Positions 1 through 9,286 of a stretch of DNA of 64,000 nt are shown here, piece after piece. Position 1 is the stretch's first letter; every line of letters starts with the position of its first letter. The stretch spans positions 1,679,501-1,743,500 of the forward strand of contig NC_064040.1 of the NCBI RefSeq assembly GCF_932526225.1, given 5' to 3'. A program made the translations under genes and the position numbers. Below the pieces are notes generated by a model. The model did not search any database, was not told where the DNA came from, and was given only the letters and a program-made list of their open reading frames with translations. This stretch comes from Nematostella vectensis (lineage: Eukaryota; Cnidaria; Anthozoa; Actiniaria; Edwardsiidae).

Positions 1-628
1 AATTACCTCCCTTTAACATAGGCAGCGGACAATGGGAAAGTACCCATTTTTCAGATCAATGTTATGAAAATGACACTATATCATAAAGTTTCATAAGAAT
101 GAAGAAAAAAGGTTAAAGTATGCTAGACCTATACCCTCCTTATCCCCCAGGACAAACTCCATCTCTACGGTATTACCAAACACCACCACCTCCTTCAATC
201 AGACCACTGCCCCTGTCTAGGTTATCACCGGCTACCACTACAAAATGACACTAAAGAGCTTTGATAAAGTAGCACACAGTTTACTAGCTTTGAGGAAAAA
301 TATCATGATTTTATAAAACGTTTCTGTACTTTAATCTTTAAAGAGATAATTCACCACCATGATTGCACTGGAAATGAAATACAGTAACTCTGTCTGATCT
401 CAGAATGTTGTTCCCAATTTAACAACTTGCCAACGTGACTCCAATATATGGTAGGGGACTGACTTTTTTAACTGATCTTGTTTTCTATGTTAAATTTCAC
501 AAAACGATAAGCCCTAGGTAAAGTATGAACCAGTAACATTTAGGTGAGTTCTATTCCACTAAAACGCTGGTCTATGGGAACTGGAAGTGTTGTAACAGCT
601 AGCTTGGTTTCTTTCTTCATCATGTTTA
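1..628. other. FKBP2 downstream region, no gene seen
   Basis: This AT-rich stretch follows the FKBP2 stop codon on the minus strand and should contain its 3' untranslated region. I see no open frame with protein-like character, no tandem array and no recognisable transposon end. Confidence 0.5.
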
Positions 629-1850
629 TCACAGATCAGACTTGTCACCAATCTTGAGTAATTCTACTTCAAATATAAGGGTAGCCCCACCTTGGAAATA
701 AAAATGATAATATCGTTAACAAAGGTTAATACGCGGATTCATCTGTAAAGCAATCAGTTATTTTTTATTCGTGAGAAACTGGAATATTTATTATATAGCT
801 GTTGTTTAGAATTTATATAGCAACATGCAAGTGATGTCAACACCTGAGATGACCATTCAAATTAAAGAGAGAAGAAACATAACATTAATGTAAAATTAAA
901 GGGATTTCAAGCCTTTTTATAACAAATTAGTATTCCTACAAAAAAGCCTGGCAATGGTACTGACACTATTTTTTTAATCAAAATAATTCAAAATATAATT
1001 ACCAGGAATCTTGGGTGGGGCTCCACGGTCTCCGTAGCCCATATCAGATGGGATCACAAGCTTTCTTTTTTCTCCAGCACACATACTTTGAACACAAAAA
1101 TATCCCATCTTGTGTGAGATATGTCACAAATAAGATAGATGTAAGCAAACAAAATACTTTCAGATCATAATACTTCCTACAAACAAAATGTGATAAAACA
1201 TACTTTAGTAGGCCCTGATCCCATCCCTTGATAACTTGACCAGTCCCGAGAGTGAACACAAATGGTTCTCCGCGTGGAATACTGCTGTCAAATTCAGTTC
1301 CATCCTCAAGCTTACCCTAAACAAAAGCAAGAGGGGATTTAAGACACATTGAATATAGACCATTGTAGCCATATTGATATACATTGATCTCATTATACTT
1401 CCCATATAGATTAGAATAAGCAACCGCCACCCCTCAACTTTGAATTTTGGAATGGGCGCCCCCTCAAATCGATTGTCCTTCCAATTTTTAGGCTATTGAT
1501 TATTAACGGTATCTATACAAATAGCTAATTTTATCGATTGGAATTGACAATTATCGCTTACTTATCAGTTTTGTCGGTTGAACAAGCCTGGAAATAAAAA
1601 TAAGTACAAGTCTTATTCATTCTTTGTAGAACATCGGACCCTTAAACCAGTTTCTTGAGCGATGTTATCAGGAGGTTACCGTGTAATGCATGTGAAGTGA
1701 GTCCCCCTTGACGGAGCGCCGCTTGCAATCCTTCACTCTCTTCTTCACGCCTATCTGTAGTTTGGTGACTTTCTTCTTCTCTGCCGCAGAAGATGCTGTC
1801 ACAAGGGAAAGAACCAGCACTACGGCCGCTACAACAACGCTAAACTTCAT
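629..1850 (-). CDS. FKBP2: FKBP2, secreted/ER peptidyl-prolyl isomerase, four exons
   Basis: This is an FK506-binding cis-trans prolyl isomerase of the endoplasmic reticulum. The exons on the minus strand are 1850-1680, 1316-1204, 1085-1003 and 690-629. All junctions have GT donors and AG acceptors, and the joined length of 429 nt gives 142 residues, the same as vertebrate FKBP2. Exon 1 holds a hydrophobic signal peptide (about residues 1-22, [16 protein letters not shown]). Exon 2 carries GTEFDSS and the active-site stretch [11 protein letters not shown]. Exon 3 carries MCAGEKRKL and [12 protein letters not shown], and exon 4 ends [13 protein letters not shown]. The C-terminal KSDL may act as a weak KDEL-like retention signal (inference). 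The promoter must lie between 1851 and the LINE remnant that starts near 2060, so transposon debris sits within about 200 bp of the gene. Confidence 0.95.
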
Positions 1851-2059
1851 AGCTAGACTAAATTTTAGTGCGTCTACAAAACCACAACAGAAAGTTCCCT
1901 AGAAGGCAATTAGAGAAAATTACAAAACGAGAAATCACACGGAAATCAAAACGCTCTATTGTCGATCAATGAAAATTCTTCACGTGTCCGCGGTTTATTG
2001 AGCCTTGATAGGATTGGGAACTAGAGCTCAGGACCTAACCAGTAGACCTAACAAGTACC

Positions 2060-2456
2060 ACAGGAAACCCAGAATACCCGTGTCATGTCCTTTGTTTTTC
2101 CTTCTCTTCATCAAAGACTGGCCCCTTTCCTCTCCTCTGACTCTGTTACCGATACTAAGCTATACTACAATGTTTGCCAGACGACACCACCTTTTTGACT
2201 TCCAGGCCCAGTGTGCCTGATGTTGAACTTATACTAAATAAAATGGCAATTGGTGTCCATAAATGGGCTACACTCAATCGTATGGTATCGCAATACAGAA
2301 AACTAAATTAGTGTTTTTTGGTTCCCACAGAATATTTTCGAATCTGGCTGAACCTTCAGTAACCTTAAACAGTTGTCCATGAGCAAGTAAACAGTGCGCG
2401 AGTTCTTGGAGTGGTGTTTGATAACTACCTCACCTGGGGACCTCATACATGTCATA
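2060..2456 (+). mobile_element. Non-LTR retrotransposon remnant, reverse transcriptase, 5' part
   Basis: The plus strand encodes reverse-transcriptase segments in drifting frames. FFLLFIKDWPLSS is the conserved palm segment, followed by a damaged catalytic region where a YADD box would be expected. Next come NKMAIGVHKWATLNRM and KTKLVFFGS, then VLGVVFDNYLTWGPH. The coding sequence runs up to 2456 and resumes exactly at 15821 on the other side of the virus-like element, so it is the older insertion target. Stops and small deletions show it is dead. Confidence 0.85.
2452..2456. repeat. Left target-site duplication TCATA
   Basis: TCATA directly precedes the G-run that starts the left TIR. The same five bases directly follow the C-run of the right TIR at 15816-15820. 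Removing the element and one copy restores the LINE reading frame. Confidence 0.85.
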
Positions 2457-2802
2457 GGGGGGGACTAGGGGGTTTGTGAGAAACTAGTGGGGGGCGCGAA
2501 TCGCCCCTCCGGGCCTCCCAGCCCGCTTTCAGTGAAACGAGTGGGAGGCGCGAATCGCCCCTCCGGGCCTCCCAGCCCCACTCACGCGACACCGAAAGGC
2601 TGGGGACTTTCGGTGTCGCGTAGATTAATAACGTCGGGACCACTTCGCGTAGATGGGCAGGTCTACGCAAAACACGCTCCGCGTAGATGGTGTCGGGGAG
2701 GGCCGTGAAAACGAGGAGGGCCGCCGACCTACGGAGTGCGGAATAGCCGTTTTTTGGCCGTAAATTCAAAGCCGCTGGCGTGGCGTTTAAACCTGAGTTC
2801 TA
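2457..2802. repeat. Left terminal inverted repeat
   Basis: The reverse complement of 15549-15815 matches this segment from the terminal G-run through GTTTAAACCTGAGTT. The outer 40 bases hold three runs of five or more G. The left copy is about 80 bp longer. It has a second copy of a 30-bp GC-rich block (2495-2524 and 2547-2576) and a hairpin that the right end lacks. Several GCGTAGAT/ATCTACGC words occur in both TIRs. Confidence 0.92.
2585..2620. repeat. Perfect 14-bp hairpin inside the left TIR only
   Basis: The arms CGCGACACCGAAAG (2585-2598) and CTTTCGGTGTCGCG (2607-2620) are perfectly complementary around the 8-base loop GCTGGGGA. The right TIR has a plain CAGCCTGGGGACTTAAT stretch at the matching place. 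Role unknown. Confidence 0.85.
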
Positions 2803-2826
2803 CTCGAACACCTCGCTCCCGAACTC

Positions 2827-3402
2827 CTAGCGAATTTCTCGCAGCCTCTTTTTCATCTTTTCGCGTGTCTCCAGGGAGGGCCTTTCCCGCTTTTTTTTAT
2901 CACGCGGTGCGAGGCCGTGTCGAGCTCTGATAGCGGCCTTGAGCGCGTAGTTTCTCTCTTGTTCCCGAAGTATTAGCCGAAACTCTTCGTCTGAGATATG
3001 CCCGTCCTGCAGAGCCTTAGAGACCAGCTCGCTGATCGGGTTTTTCTTACTCTCCGCTAAAACCATCGTGTCTTCGTGTTTAGCCACCTTGGTCGTAAGA
3101 CCCCTAGAGACTACCTCCGCGCCCACGACACTGACCAGCCCAGCGACCCCTGCCAGCGGACCGCCGATCAGAACCCCTATCCCACTCAAAGAGACCCCCA
3201 CCCCGGCGCTGGAAAGCGCCCCTGCAGCGATGCCGGATGCCACAGACACAGCATGGGTAACGGCGAAGGCGCGCTTATACTTCTTCCGCACCTGTCGATG
3301 ATGCGTTATCTCGTTGTCTAGAACCGCCTGAGTGTCACATATTTTCTGGAGTCGGAAGCTTTGCACGTCGCCGCCGATGCTTGCCGGAGCGGTGGGCGTC
3401 AT
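2827..3402 (-). CDS. Small hydrophobic element protein, intact
   Basis: This is an intact 191-residue frame with ATG at 3402. The first 40 residues are polar (LDNEITHHRQVRKKYKRAF). They are followed by a long Gly/Ala/Val-rich hydrophobic region (about 48-100) that could form one or two membrane hairpins. The C-terminal half is charged and helical, with KALQDGHISDEEFRLILRE and a basic tail. I recognise the type as a recurrent protein of cnidarian Polinton-like elements with no assigned biochemical role. It may act in virion membranes or host-membrane interaction (inference). It lies just inside the left TIR and is transcribed outward, with about 240 bp to the divergent plus-strand gene. It is one of the few unbroken genes here. 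Confidence 0.75.
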   Translation of the reverse strand: MTPTAPASIGGDVQSFRLQKICDTQAVLDNEITHHRQVRKKYKRAFAVTHAVSVASGIAAGALSSAGVGVSLSGIGVLIGGPLAGVAGLVSVVGAEVVSRGLTTKVAKHEDTMVLAESKKNPISELVSKALQDGHISDEEFRLILREQERNYALKAAIRARHGLAPRDKKKRERPSLETREKMKKRLREIR

Positions 3403-3639
3403 GTGCGTTTGCGGGCAAGTCGGGGGGCAGACGTTGGGAAGCGAGGGGTAAAGGCACCGCTGCTAACTTCGCTGTTTGCCATGCTCGTTATGTCGGACCT
3501 AGGTTAGCTCTAATACGAGGCGAACAGGCTTGCCCTTAAAGGCACCCGTCTACCGCGGTCATCCCTGATCCATATTTGGATACTCGAGACAAACTCAGAG
3601 GAAGATGCTGCGGCACAAACGGGGATGTCGGGCCCATAG

Positions 3640-5044
3640 ACGACTTTCTCGTGCGGCCTCCCGCGGGTTTCTAGGCAAGCGACCCTCGCGCAAAAGCTGC
3701 TCTACGCCGTGCCCGCGACCCCCGTGGAGAGCACGGCCTCAGACATCACCCCACTACTCACGCAGCTAGAGATACACGTGGCTGAGGACAAATCATTCAC
3801 GACTAGGGTCCGAGACGTATTCAAAGAGACAGTAGTCACGCACAAGTCCGCCAAGGAGTCTCGCCGGTGGCTATCGGAGCCTTCCTATTGGTACTGGCCA
3901 CAGCAACTCAACTTTGCGGTCTGGTGCGCAACTGCCGGATGTGGTGTGTCCCTATTCGACCCCGCTTTCGCCACGCTCCCCTCTGTCATCAGGGGATTTC
4001 TAAGGTTTCACGTCTACTTTACCACCCGGAGGATACTATACGAGCTCGGCGCCCCCCTGCCTGGCGACAGCCCGTTCACGCAAAAAGGTAACCCCTACAA
4101 TAAGGCCGCTTTCGAGCGTCTATGTATAGAGTTCGGTTTGCCGCGTAAGCCGGACTTCCGATGGAAAGGCGGGCGGAACCACGGGCTAGGCGATGTGTTT
4201 GTGTTCTACCCGGGGGAGGGGTATCGCAACGTGCACGTGATCCCTGGCTACGACACGGCGGCGGACGAGTACCCGAGCCACCTCAATCTGTTTAGCGACG
4301 AAGGTGGGACGTACAATAGTGGGAAGCAGGTGGGTTACATACGCAACGACGACCACGGGGGCGTGCAATATAGCTGGTTTGCGCCTCCCAAAGGTGAGGG
4401 GGCTGACAAAAGCAGGGCTAGGAAGACTCGATCGCTCGGTCGAGGCGTTCGTCTACACAGTGCTTGGCGCGCAGGTAAACGTCCGTTCCTCTATCGCGGG
4501 GACCGGCGGGCCGGCCATGGAGGCGCAGGCGGAGTTCACGAAGCTGCTTGAAAACGCGATCATAGAAATCGACATCGCTCAAAGCGTGCAAAGGTACCTG
4601 TTAGCCGTGCAGGAGGCCAAGGTGAGACTGAGTCTTGCGGTCGCACCAGGAGTGTGGCTGATGCCGGGCGATCTGGTGATAAACACGCAAAGCGTCGTGG
4701 GCTACAACAATAAGCTGCAGAAAGCCACAGACTCCATGACGCTCGGCGCAAACGCGATCAACACCGAGACAAAGCCAGTCGGTGCTCATAACATGGCCGG
4801 TGGGCATCCTAGGGTGCAACACGTGGCTGACCCTGGGATCGACCGCGTGCCGTCCCGGCGGCGAAGCAAGGCTTCCGCCCCTGCGAAAGTGCACGCAGAG
4901 GGCGCGGCCCCTGCCCCCTCTCCACGTACGCACGCTGCGCATAGCATGACTGCCGCCGGACCGGGCGAAAAAAGTTACCACACCGCCCTCAAGGCGGGGT
5001 TGTCGGCACTCGCGGTGGCCGCGGCGTATTACTTGTTCCGATGA
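3640..5044 (+). pseudogene. Conserved element protein, probable structural, frameshifted
   Basis: A plus-strand frame is open from about 3640 with no in-frame ATG, so the start codon is lost or upstream. The frame up to about 4400 carries SYWYWPQQLNFAVWCATAG and FHVYFTTRRILYELGAPLPG. Protein-like sequence then continues in the +1 frame, with VEAFVYTVLGAQVNVRSS, to the stop at 5044. The first frame runs on as nonsense to 4551, so one indel or a shift lies between roughly 4390 and 4430. The last 20 residues are a membrane-spanning segment (LSALAVAAAYYLF) preceded by a Pro/Ala-rich linker. I recognise it as a protein conserved in cnidarian Polinton-like elements. Minor capsid or penton is a guess from position and length. 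Its end overlaps the convergent gene by 16 bp. Confidence 0.7.
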
Positions 5045-6013
5045 CTGCTCTGCATTCGACGAACCAAGAACGCGGCTACGGCTAGAATGAGCAGCCACGC
5101 ATTTTCGCCAAGGAATTTCACCGCTTCTCCTGCAGCCTTAAACACGAAGTTCGCGATGCTGCCTACTAGCCCAGGGAGAAGCTCGCCTAGCTTTTTCCCG
5201 ATGGCCTTAAGCCCGTTACCGACCCCTCTGGCCACGGAGGAGAGCGACTTGCCGAGCGACGTCACAATGGCCGCGATCGTCGTCGCTACGGCCAACCCGA
5301 TAGCGGTGACGGTAAAGCCGTACTTTTTGAAGATGGCTTCGATGCGCTCTCTTAGCGGCTTTTGGTTCTCGAGCTCTCGGTTTTCGCGTTCTAGTTCGTC
5401 AATCTCGGACAGCCTCTCCTCGTTGCGCTCACGGGCCCCTTGGCGGCTGCTCTCTGACGTGTTAGGGTCGTCGATGGTCTCCCTGTCTGTGGCTACCACC
5501 CCTTGCAGCTCTTAGACTCGTTCTGTGTTCTCCTGGATGACCGCGTCTATCTCTGCCACGGACCCCATCGCCAGCTTGAAGCCTCTTATCTTTGCAACGT
5601 CCTGTCGGACGCCCCCGTCCTCATTGAACAGCTGTCTTGGTTTAGACCAACCTCCTTTGTCGAGGTTGCGAACCTGTATTAGCGTCTTTCCCCTCCGGTC
5701 TGACTGGAACCGTATCAGATTCTCGTTAAGGTCTGGGTATTCCTCCCTGAGGGACTGGAGACCGAGTCTTGTCGCTGCACCCTCTGTGATGAACGAGGTT
5801 TCAGCGCTTGCCGCTCCGGCGGTTTGCGTTGCGCTTCGCGTAGCCATGCTATGCGCAGCATGCGTACGCGACAACGTGCTCGTCATTGGGATCGACTCCC
5901 CATCGTCGGTCGGGGTCAAACGGGATAAGGGGCGTCGTCTCGTCGTCCCCCGCTTCGTGATCGGCGGACGCACCCGGCAAGGTATCGTCAATGTCGACGT
6001 CAACATCACCCAT
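5029..6013 (-). pseudogene. Conserved C-terminal membrane protein, one nonsense codon and an N-terminal frame change
   Basis: The C-terminal half (5499-5029) has a charged coiled-coil stretch (RLSEIDELERENRELENQ). It continues with RERIEAIFKKYGFTVTAIGL, a Gly/Lys amphipathic region and a terminal membrane anchor (NAWLLILAVAAFLV). The upstream frame is the same but is cut by a single TAA at 5512-5514. No ATG follows that stop, so this is a nonsense mutation rather than two genes. The ATG at 6013 opens a different, acidic frame that closes near 5857, so an N-terminal frameshift is also likely. I recognise the family as recurrent in cnidarian Polinton-like elements. The function is unknown, possibly an internal virion membrane protein. 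Confidence 0.72.
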
Positions 6014-6127
6014 GATGCGTGCGCATAACTCGTGCTATGCTATATTAGACATGTCCAACAGTCCGCACCATAGCCACGCGGCTTCGTACTTTATGTATAC
6101 ATACGCGTACGATATATAATAAACGTA
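6014..6127 (+). promoter_or_regulatory. Divergent promoter region with TATA-like box before the capsid gene
   Basis: The segment separates the leftward membrane-protein gene from the rightward capsid gene. GATATATAATAA ends about 7 bases before the capsid ATG at 6128, and GCTATATT lies nearer the leftward gene. The box is unusually close to the ATG for a TATA element, so the capsid start or the box role may differ. Confidence 0.4.
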
Positions 6128-7285
6128 ATGTCAGTCAGAGATAAACTTGACCCCCAACGAACACCCAGAACTCCTCTGGGGTTGAAAGCCGAGAGAACTG
6201 TTCACCGGGTCACTCTCAACCCGTCGACGGCCTCCCCAGGCGAGACGCTATATGTGGCGGTCCCAAAGCTATCGGAAGGCGTCACGCTCGTGCCTGGCTC
6301 CTTGAGGGTCGGTCTCGATCTCTCCATCTCAGGCCATGCAAATAATACCGTCGTGAACAACGTCGGCCGAAATCTCGTGAGCCGCCTGAAAATCATGTTT
6401 GCAGGAGAAACGCTCCAGGACACCAACCGCTACGACGTCTTCAAGACGTATGAGGAGCTTTACCTGTCCAAGGTCGAAAGAGAGGACCGCCTGGAGCAGG
6501 GAATACAGTCAGAAAACATGCGCAAGCTTCGCTCCAAGGCTGGCGATAAAGCGACTAGTAACGCCAAGGAGAACGCTCTAAACGCCGCCCACGGGGCGAG
6601 GTAAACCATCCCGCTAGACCATTCTCTGCTGACGGACCACGGCGCACTGTACCCAAGGGCGCTCTCCGAGGCGCTGCTCTTCGAGATCACGTTCGCAACG
6701 GTTGACCAGGTAGTAGTCAGAAGCGATGCTACCAAATTATCCTATGCCATCAAAAATCTAGAGCTGGAATACGAAAGCCTGAGGGACGACAACCTCGCCC
6801 GGTCTGCAGCCGCCGCCTACCAAAACGGCACAACGTTCTTCTACGAGCAAGTGAACCTTCACAAGACCTTCGTGATTAGCAAAGGGACGAAGAGCATAAT
6901 CAACGAGAGTGTCAACCTGCCGCGAAGGTCTATGAGTGGTCTGTTGCTCCTCTTTGTGGAGCCATACACGGCAGGGGCTCGCGACTCTGAGAAGTTCGTG
7001 TACCCCGACATCAAGAGCGTTCGCGTTACAATCGACGGCATGCCAAACAAGGTCTTCAGCCAGGGGCTGCGCCCCACGGATTTCTGGAGGGAGGCGAAAA
7101 GGCGGTTCGTCTGCCCCTCCACGGGGGGGGCACAGTGGAGCCCCTGCCGCCCCGGCAATCGGCCCCGAGTCGTTCTATGGCGATAACAAGTTTGCTCTGT
7201 GGATCGATCTTCGAACGACGGACGACAGTGCTATCCATGGGGGTCGCCTCCGATTGGTCAATACCCGCGACGATGTGTACCTCGA
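6128..7285 (+). pseudogene. Major capsid protein (double-jelly-roll type), nonsense, frameshifted, 3' truncated
   Basis: ATG at 6128. Key segments are NNTVVNNVGRNLVSRLKIMF, then TYEELYLSKVEREDRLEQGI, LPRRSMSGLLLLFVEPY and SEKFVYPDIKSVRVTIDGMP. These are typical of the Polinton/adintovirus capsid family recurrent in cnidarian genomes, related by fold to adenovirus hexon. A TAA at 6602-6604 interrupts the frame, which continues in register to about 7105. A frameshift near the G-run at 7121-7130 moves the C-terminal part (DNKFALWIDLR, GGRLRLVNTRDDVYLEA) to another frame. Capsid sequence stops at about 7285, where ATPase sequence begins without a spacer, so the 3' end is deleted. Confidence 0.8.
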
Positions 7286-7780
7286 GGCAAGTTTGACTAC
7301 ATCGTACTCATGTGCCCTACCTTTGTCTACAACAAAACATACGACGGCTTCGGAGAGGGCGACAATCGTCTGTTTGTCATCGCACCTGAGGCGGGTCACA
7401 TCGACATACTGCTGAGGTTTGTCTCCGCTCTCTTCGAAGGCACTAATACGCTAATCATACTCGACGACTGTGCGGCCCCGAAAGACGTGAAGAGGCGCTC
7501 TGACCAGCTCGTCAACTTGGCGTTCAGCGCGCGCCACTTGGGTATTAGCGTGTGGGTGATCACGCAGCAGCTCACCAGCATCACGAAGCCGTTCCGCGAG
7601 AACATCGCGGCCTTGGTGGTCTACTATACCCCGAGCAAGGCGGACATGAAAGCTATCCTGCATGACTACGGCGCGGAGCTCTCAGAAGAGAAGATGAAAG
7701 AGTACATGAAGGCCCTCAAGACGAAAAAGGTACAGTTTTGCTTGCGTCACCCTTATACCATCGCCCTAGTTGAACGGTAA
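7286..7780 (+). pseudogene. Viral packaging ATPase (A32/FtsK-HerA type), N-terminus deleted
   Basis: Sequence from KFDYIVLMCPTFVYNKTY to the stop at 7778-7780 matches the middle and C-terminal part of the A32-like genome-packaging ATPases of Polintons and large DNA viruses. The Walker B segment is TLIILDDCAA. It is followed by the conserved ARHLGISVWVITQQLTSI (sensor-like Gln region) and IAALVVYYTPSKADM. The Walker A P-loop that must precede it is absent, because the frame opens straight out of the capsid gene. The product could not hydrolyse ATP. In intact relatives it pumps DNA into the capsid. Confidence 0.82.
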
Positions 7781-7855
7781 GCGCAGTAAGCCACCGCCCT
7801 AGGGCATAACGCGTGTGTGCACACATAATCACACGTGTTGCACCTTAGCCACGGC

Positions 7856-8536
7856 ATGATGAGCGACGAATACCTTGAGAGTCTTCTTGAGGGGGGCGCC
7901 GCCGAACTCCCGGCCGTCGAGCCGTTGGACTGCTCGACGCATCCTGCCGCAACGGCAACCGGAGGTGAGCAAACTGAGGTAGCAGACGCGAGGGAGAAAC
8001 TCGCGATTCTCGTAGCCTCGGGGAAGTCGAGAGAAATGATAGGCAAGGCCCTGACTCACGACGACGTCAAACGCATGAGCACCGAGGATGTGAGGAAGTA
8101 CGAGAAGCGATACGAGACCGCTCTAGCCAGCCGGACTACAGACGCCCTGGCAGACAGCTTTCTGAAGCTTACGACCAAGCTAGTAGGCATGGCGCTGCCG
8201 ATAGACAGTGTGGTCGATCTTCACAACGACCTAGTGTCCGACTACATCATCAACAACGAGCTCCGTACATTGTGCGGAAGCCTGTCTCTACGCTGCGGTC
8301 GTTTGATGGCTTTAGCCGTCGGGGCGTTACACGTAGCACGTCATGTGAACACCGCCGGAACGGCAAGCGCTGACACGCGGTGTCAACACGAGTTAGCAGT
8401 CGCGGACTCACCAGTGGTTTGCCCCCCCGTAGGGTACGCACAGTGGCGAGTCTGCCATCCCAGAGCAGACGTTCATTTGAAAGCTTGCCACTTCTTCAGC
8501 AACCAAGTAGTTGACACCGCGTGTCAACACAAATGA
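7856..8536 (+). CDS. Conserved small element protein, 3' end possibly extended
   Basis: The tandem ATGs at 7856 and 7859 start MMSDEYLESLLEGG. A Pro/Ala-rich linker leads into a helical region (REMIGKALTHDDVKRMSTED, VRKYEKRYETALASRTTDAL) and a more hydrophobic C-terminal helix pair (LRTLCGSLSLRCGRLMALAV). This domain recurs in cnidarian Polinton-like elements and its function is unknown. After about residue 165 (HVARHVN) the composition changes and contains the palindromic repeats listed separately. The natural stop may therefore have been lost, with the last 60 residues being readthrough. Confidence 0.6.
   Translation: MMSDEYLESLLEGGAAELPAVEPLDCSTHPAATATGGEQTEVADAREKLAILVASGKSREMIGKALTHDDVKRMSTEDVRKYEKRYETALASRTTDALADSFLKLTTKLVGMALPIDSVVDLHNDLVSDYIINNELRTLCGSLSLRCGRLMALAVGALHVARHVNTAGTASADTRCQHELAVADSPVVCPPVGYAQWRVCHPRADVHLKACHFFSNQVVDTACQHK
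8371..8385. promoter_or_regulatory. Palindrome TGACACGCGGTGTCA
   Basis: Six-base arms TGACAC/GTGTCA flank GCG. It is the sister of the palindrome at 8510-8528. Both sit near a GCCGGAACGGCAA word (8354-8366 and 8569-8581). Confidence 0.55.
8510..8528. promoter_or_regulatory. Palindrome GTTGACACCGCGTGTCAAC before the next ATG
   Basis: Perfect 8-base arms flank CGC, and the palindrome ends four bases before the ATG at 8533. It fits a dimeric-protein binding site controlling the small-gene cluster. Operator function is inferred from symmetry and placement only. Confidence 0.5.
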
Positions 8537-8766
8537 AGGAACCTCAAGGAAGTACTAGTGCCCAGCCTGCCGGAACGGCAAACGGGTCAGCGGAACCTGC
8601 TGATGAGCATCATCAAGAAGCTGCTCATGAACCTGCACGTACGCCTTCGGCGTTGGCGGAGAGAATCACGAGCCCCGAACCACCCGCGACCCGACCTAAA
8701 CACCCTGGACAAGTCGAAACCGGAAGGCGCTTGGCAAAGTGGAACCGAATTAACAGAACGAAGTAA
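8533..8766 (+). CDS. Small Pro/Ala-rich element protein with basic C-terminus
   Basis: This is a 77-residue frame, ATG at 8533, stop TAA ending at 8766. The first 55 residues are low-complexity (Gly, Ser, Pro, Ala, Glu, His). The last 20 hold a basic motif (KHPGQVETGRRLAKWNR) that I recognise from small proteins of cnidarian Polinton-like elements. The start at the GTG four codons upstream is rejected because the palindrome would be coding. Function is unknown; the basic tail could bind nucleic acid. Confidence 0.55.
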   Translation: MKEPQGSTSAQPAGTANGSAEPADEHHQEAAHEPARTPSALAERITSPEPPATRPKHPGQVETGRRLAKWNRINRTK

Positions 8767-8911
8767 GAGACACTTCGTGTTGTTCAACACGTTGAGTCGC
8801 CGGTCGCTAGCGAGCCGCTCCCGGGCAATGCAAATCTCGGCTGTTATCCATGGAGTAAGCAGACATTTAGACACGAGGGCCCCACCCATATCCGCACGTC
8901 CGTGCACCGCA

Positions 8912-9136
8912 ATGTCGACGACGCAGCAAAGCAAGATTACAAAGACCATCACCGACGCCGCAGTCATAACCGGCCTCGTCGCCGGTATCGGCTGGGTTGG
9001 GCGCAAGGTCTTACGCGAGGACTTCACCAAAGACCCCTCCGCGAACGCCATGAACTACGCAAAAATGACTGCCGCCGTTGCAGGTGCTGTCGCTTTGAAG
9101 GGTTACCTTGAGGACCAGAAGATCCTGCCCGTGTAG
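8912..9136 (+). CDS. Small two-helix membrane protein, intact
   Basis: An intact 74-residue protein begins MSTTQQSKITKT. A first hydrophobic segment is AAVITGLVAGIGWVGRKVL and a second is MTAAVAGAVALKGYL. They are separated by a polar loop (DFTKDPSANAMNYAK), and the tail is EDQKILPV. It belongs to the recurrent set of tiny membrane proteins in cnidarian Polinton-like elements. Longer frames starting at 8558 read through unrelated sequence, so the ATG at 8912 is preferred. Virion membrane or host-membrane role is inferred. Confidence 0.65.
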   Translation: MSTTQQSKITKTITDAAVITGLVAGIGWVGRKVLREDFTKDPSANAMNYAKMTAAVAGAVALKGYLEDQKILPV

Positions 9137-9286
9137 TAGTGTACCTACTGCAGCAGTGCACACCACTGCGCGTGTGAGCCATGTATTAGACTCGTGTACG
9201 TTTCATGCGCATGCGCCGCCGAAGGCATACACAGAGCACGTGAAGTGTGCGCACGTGTAGTGTGCAAATCACAAACACACTACTCG

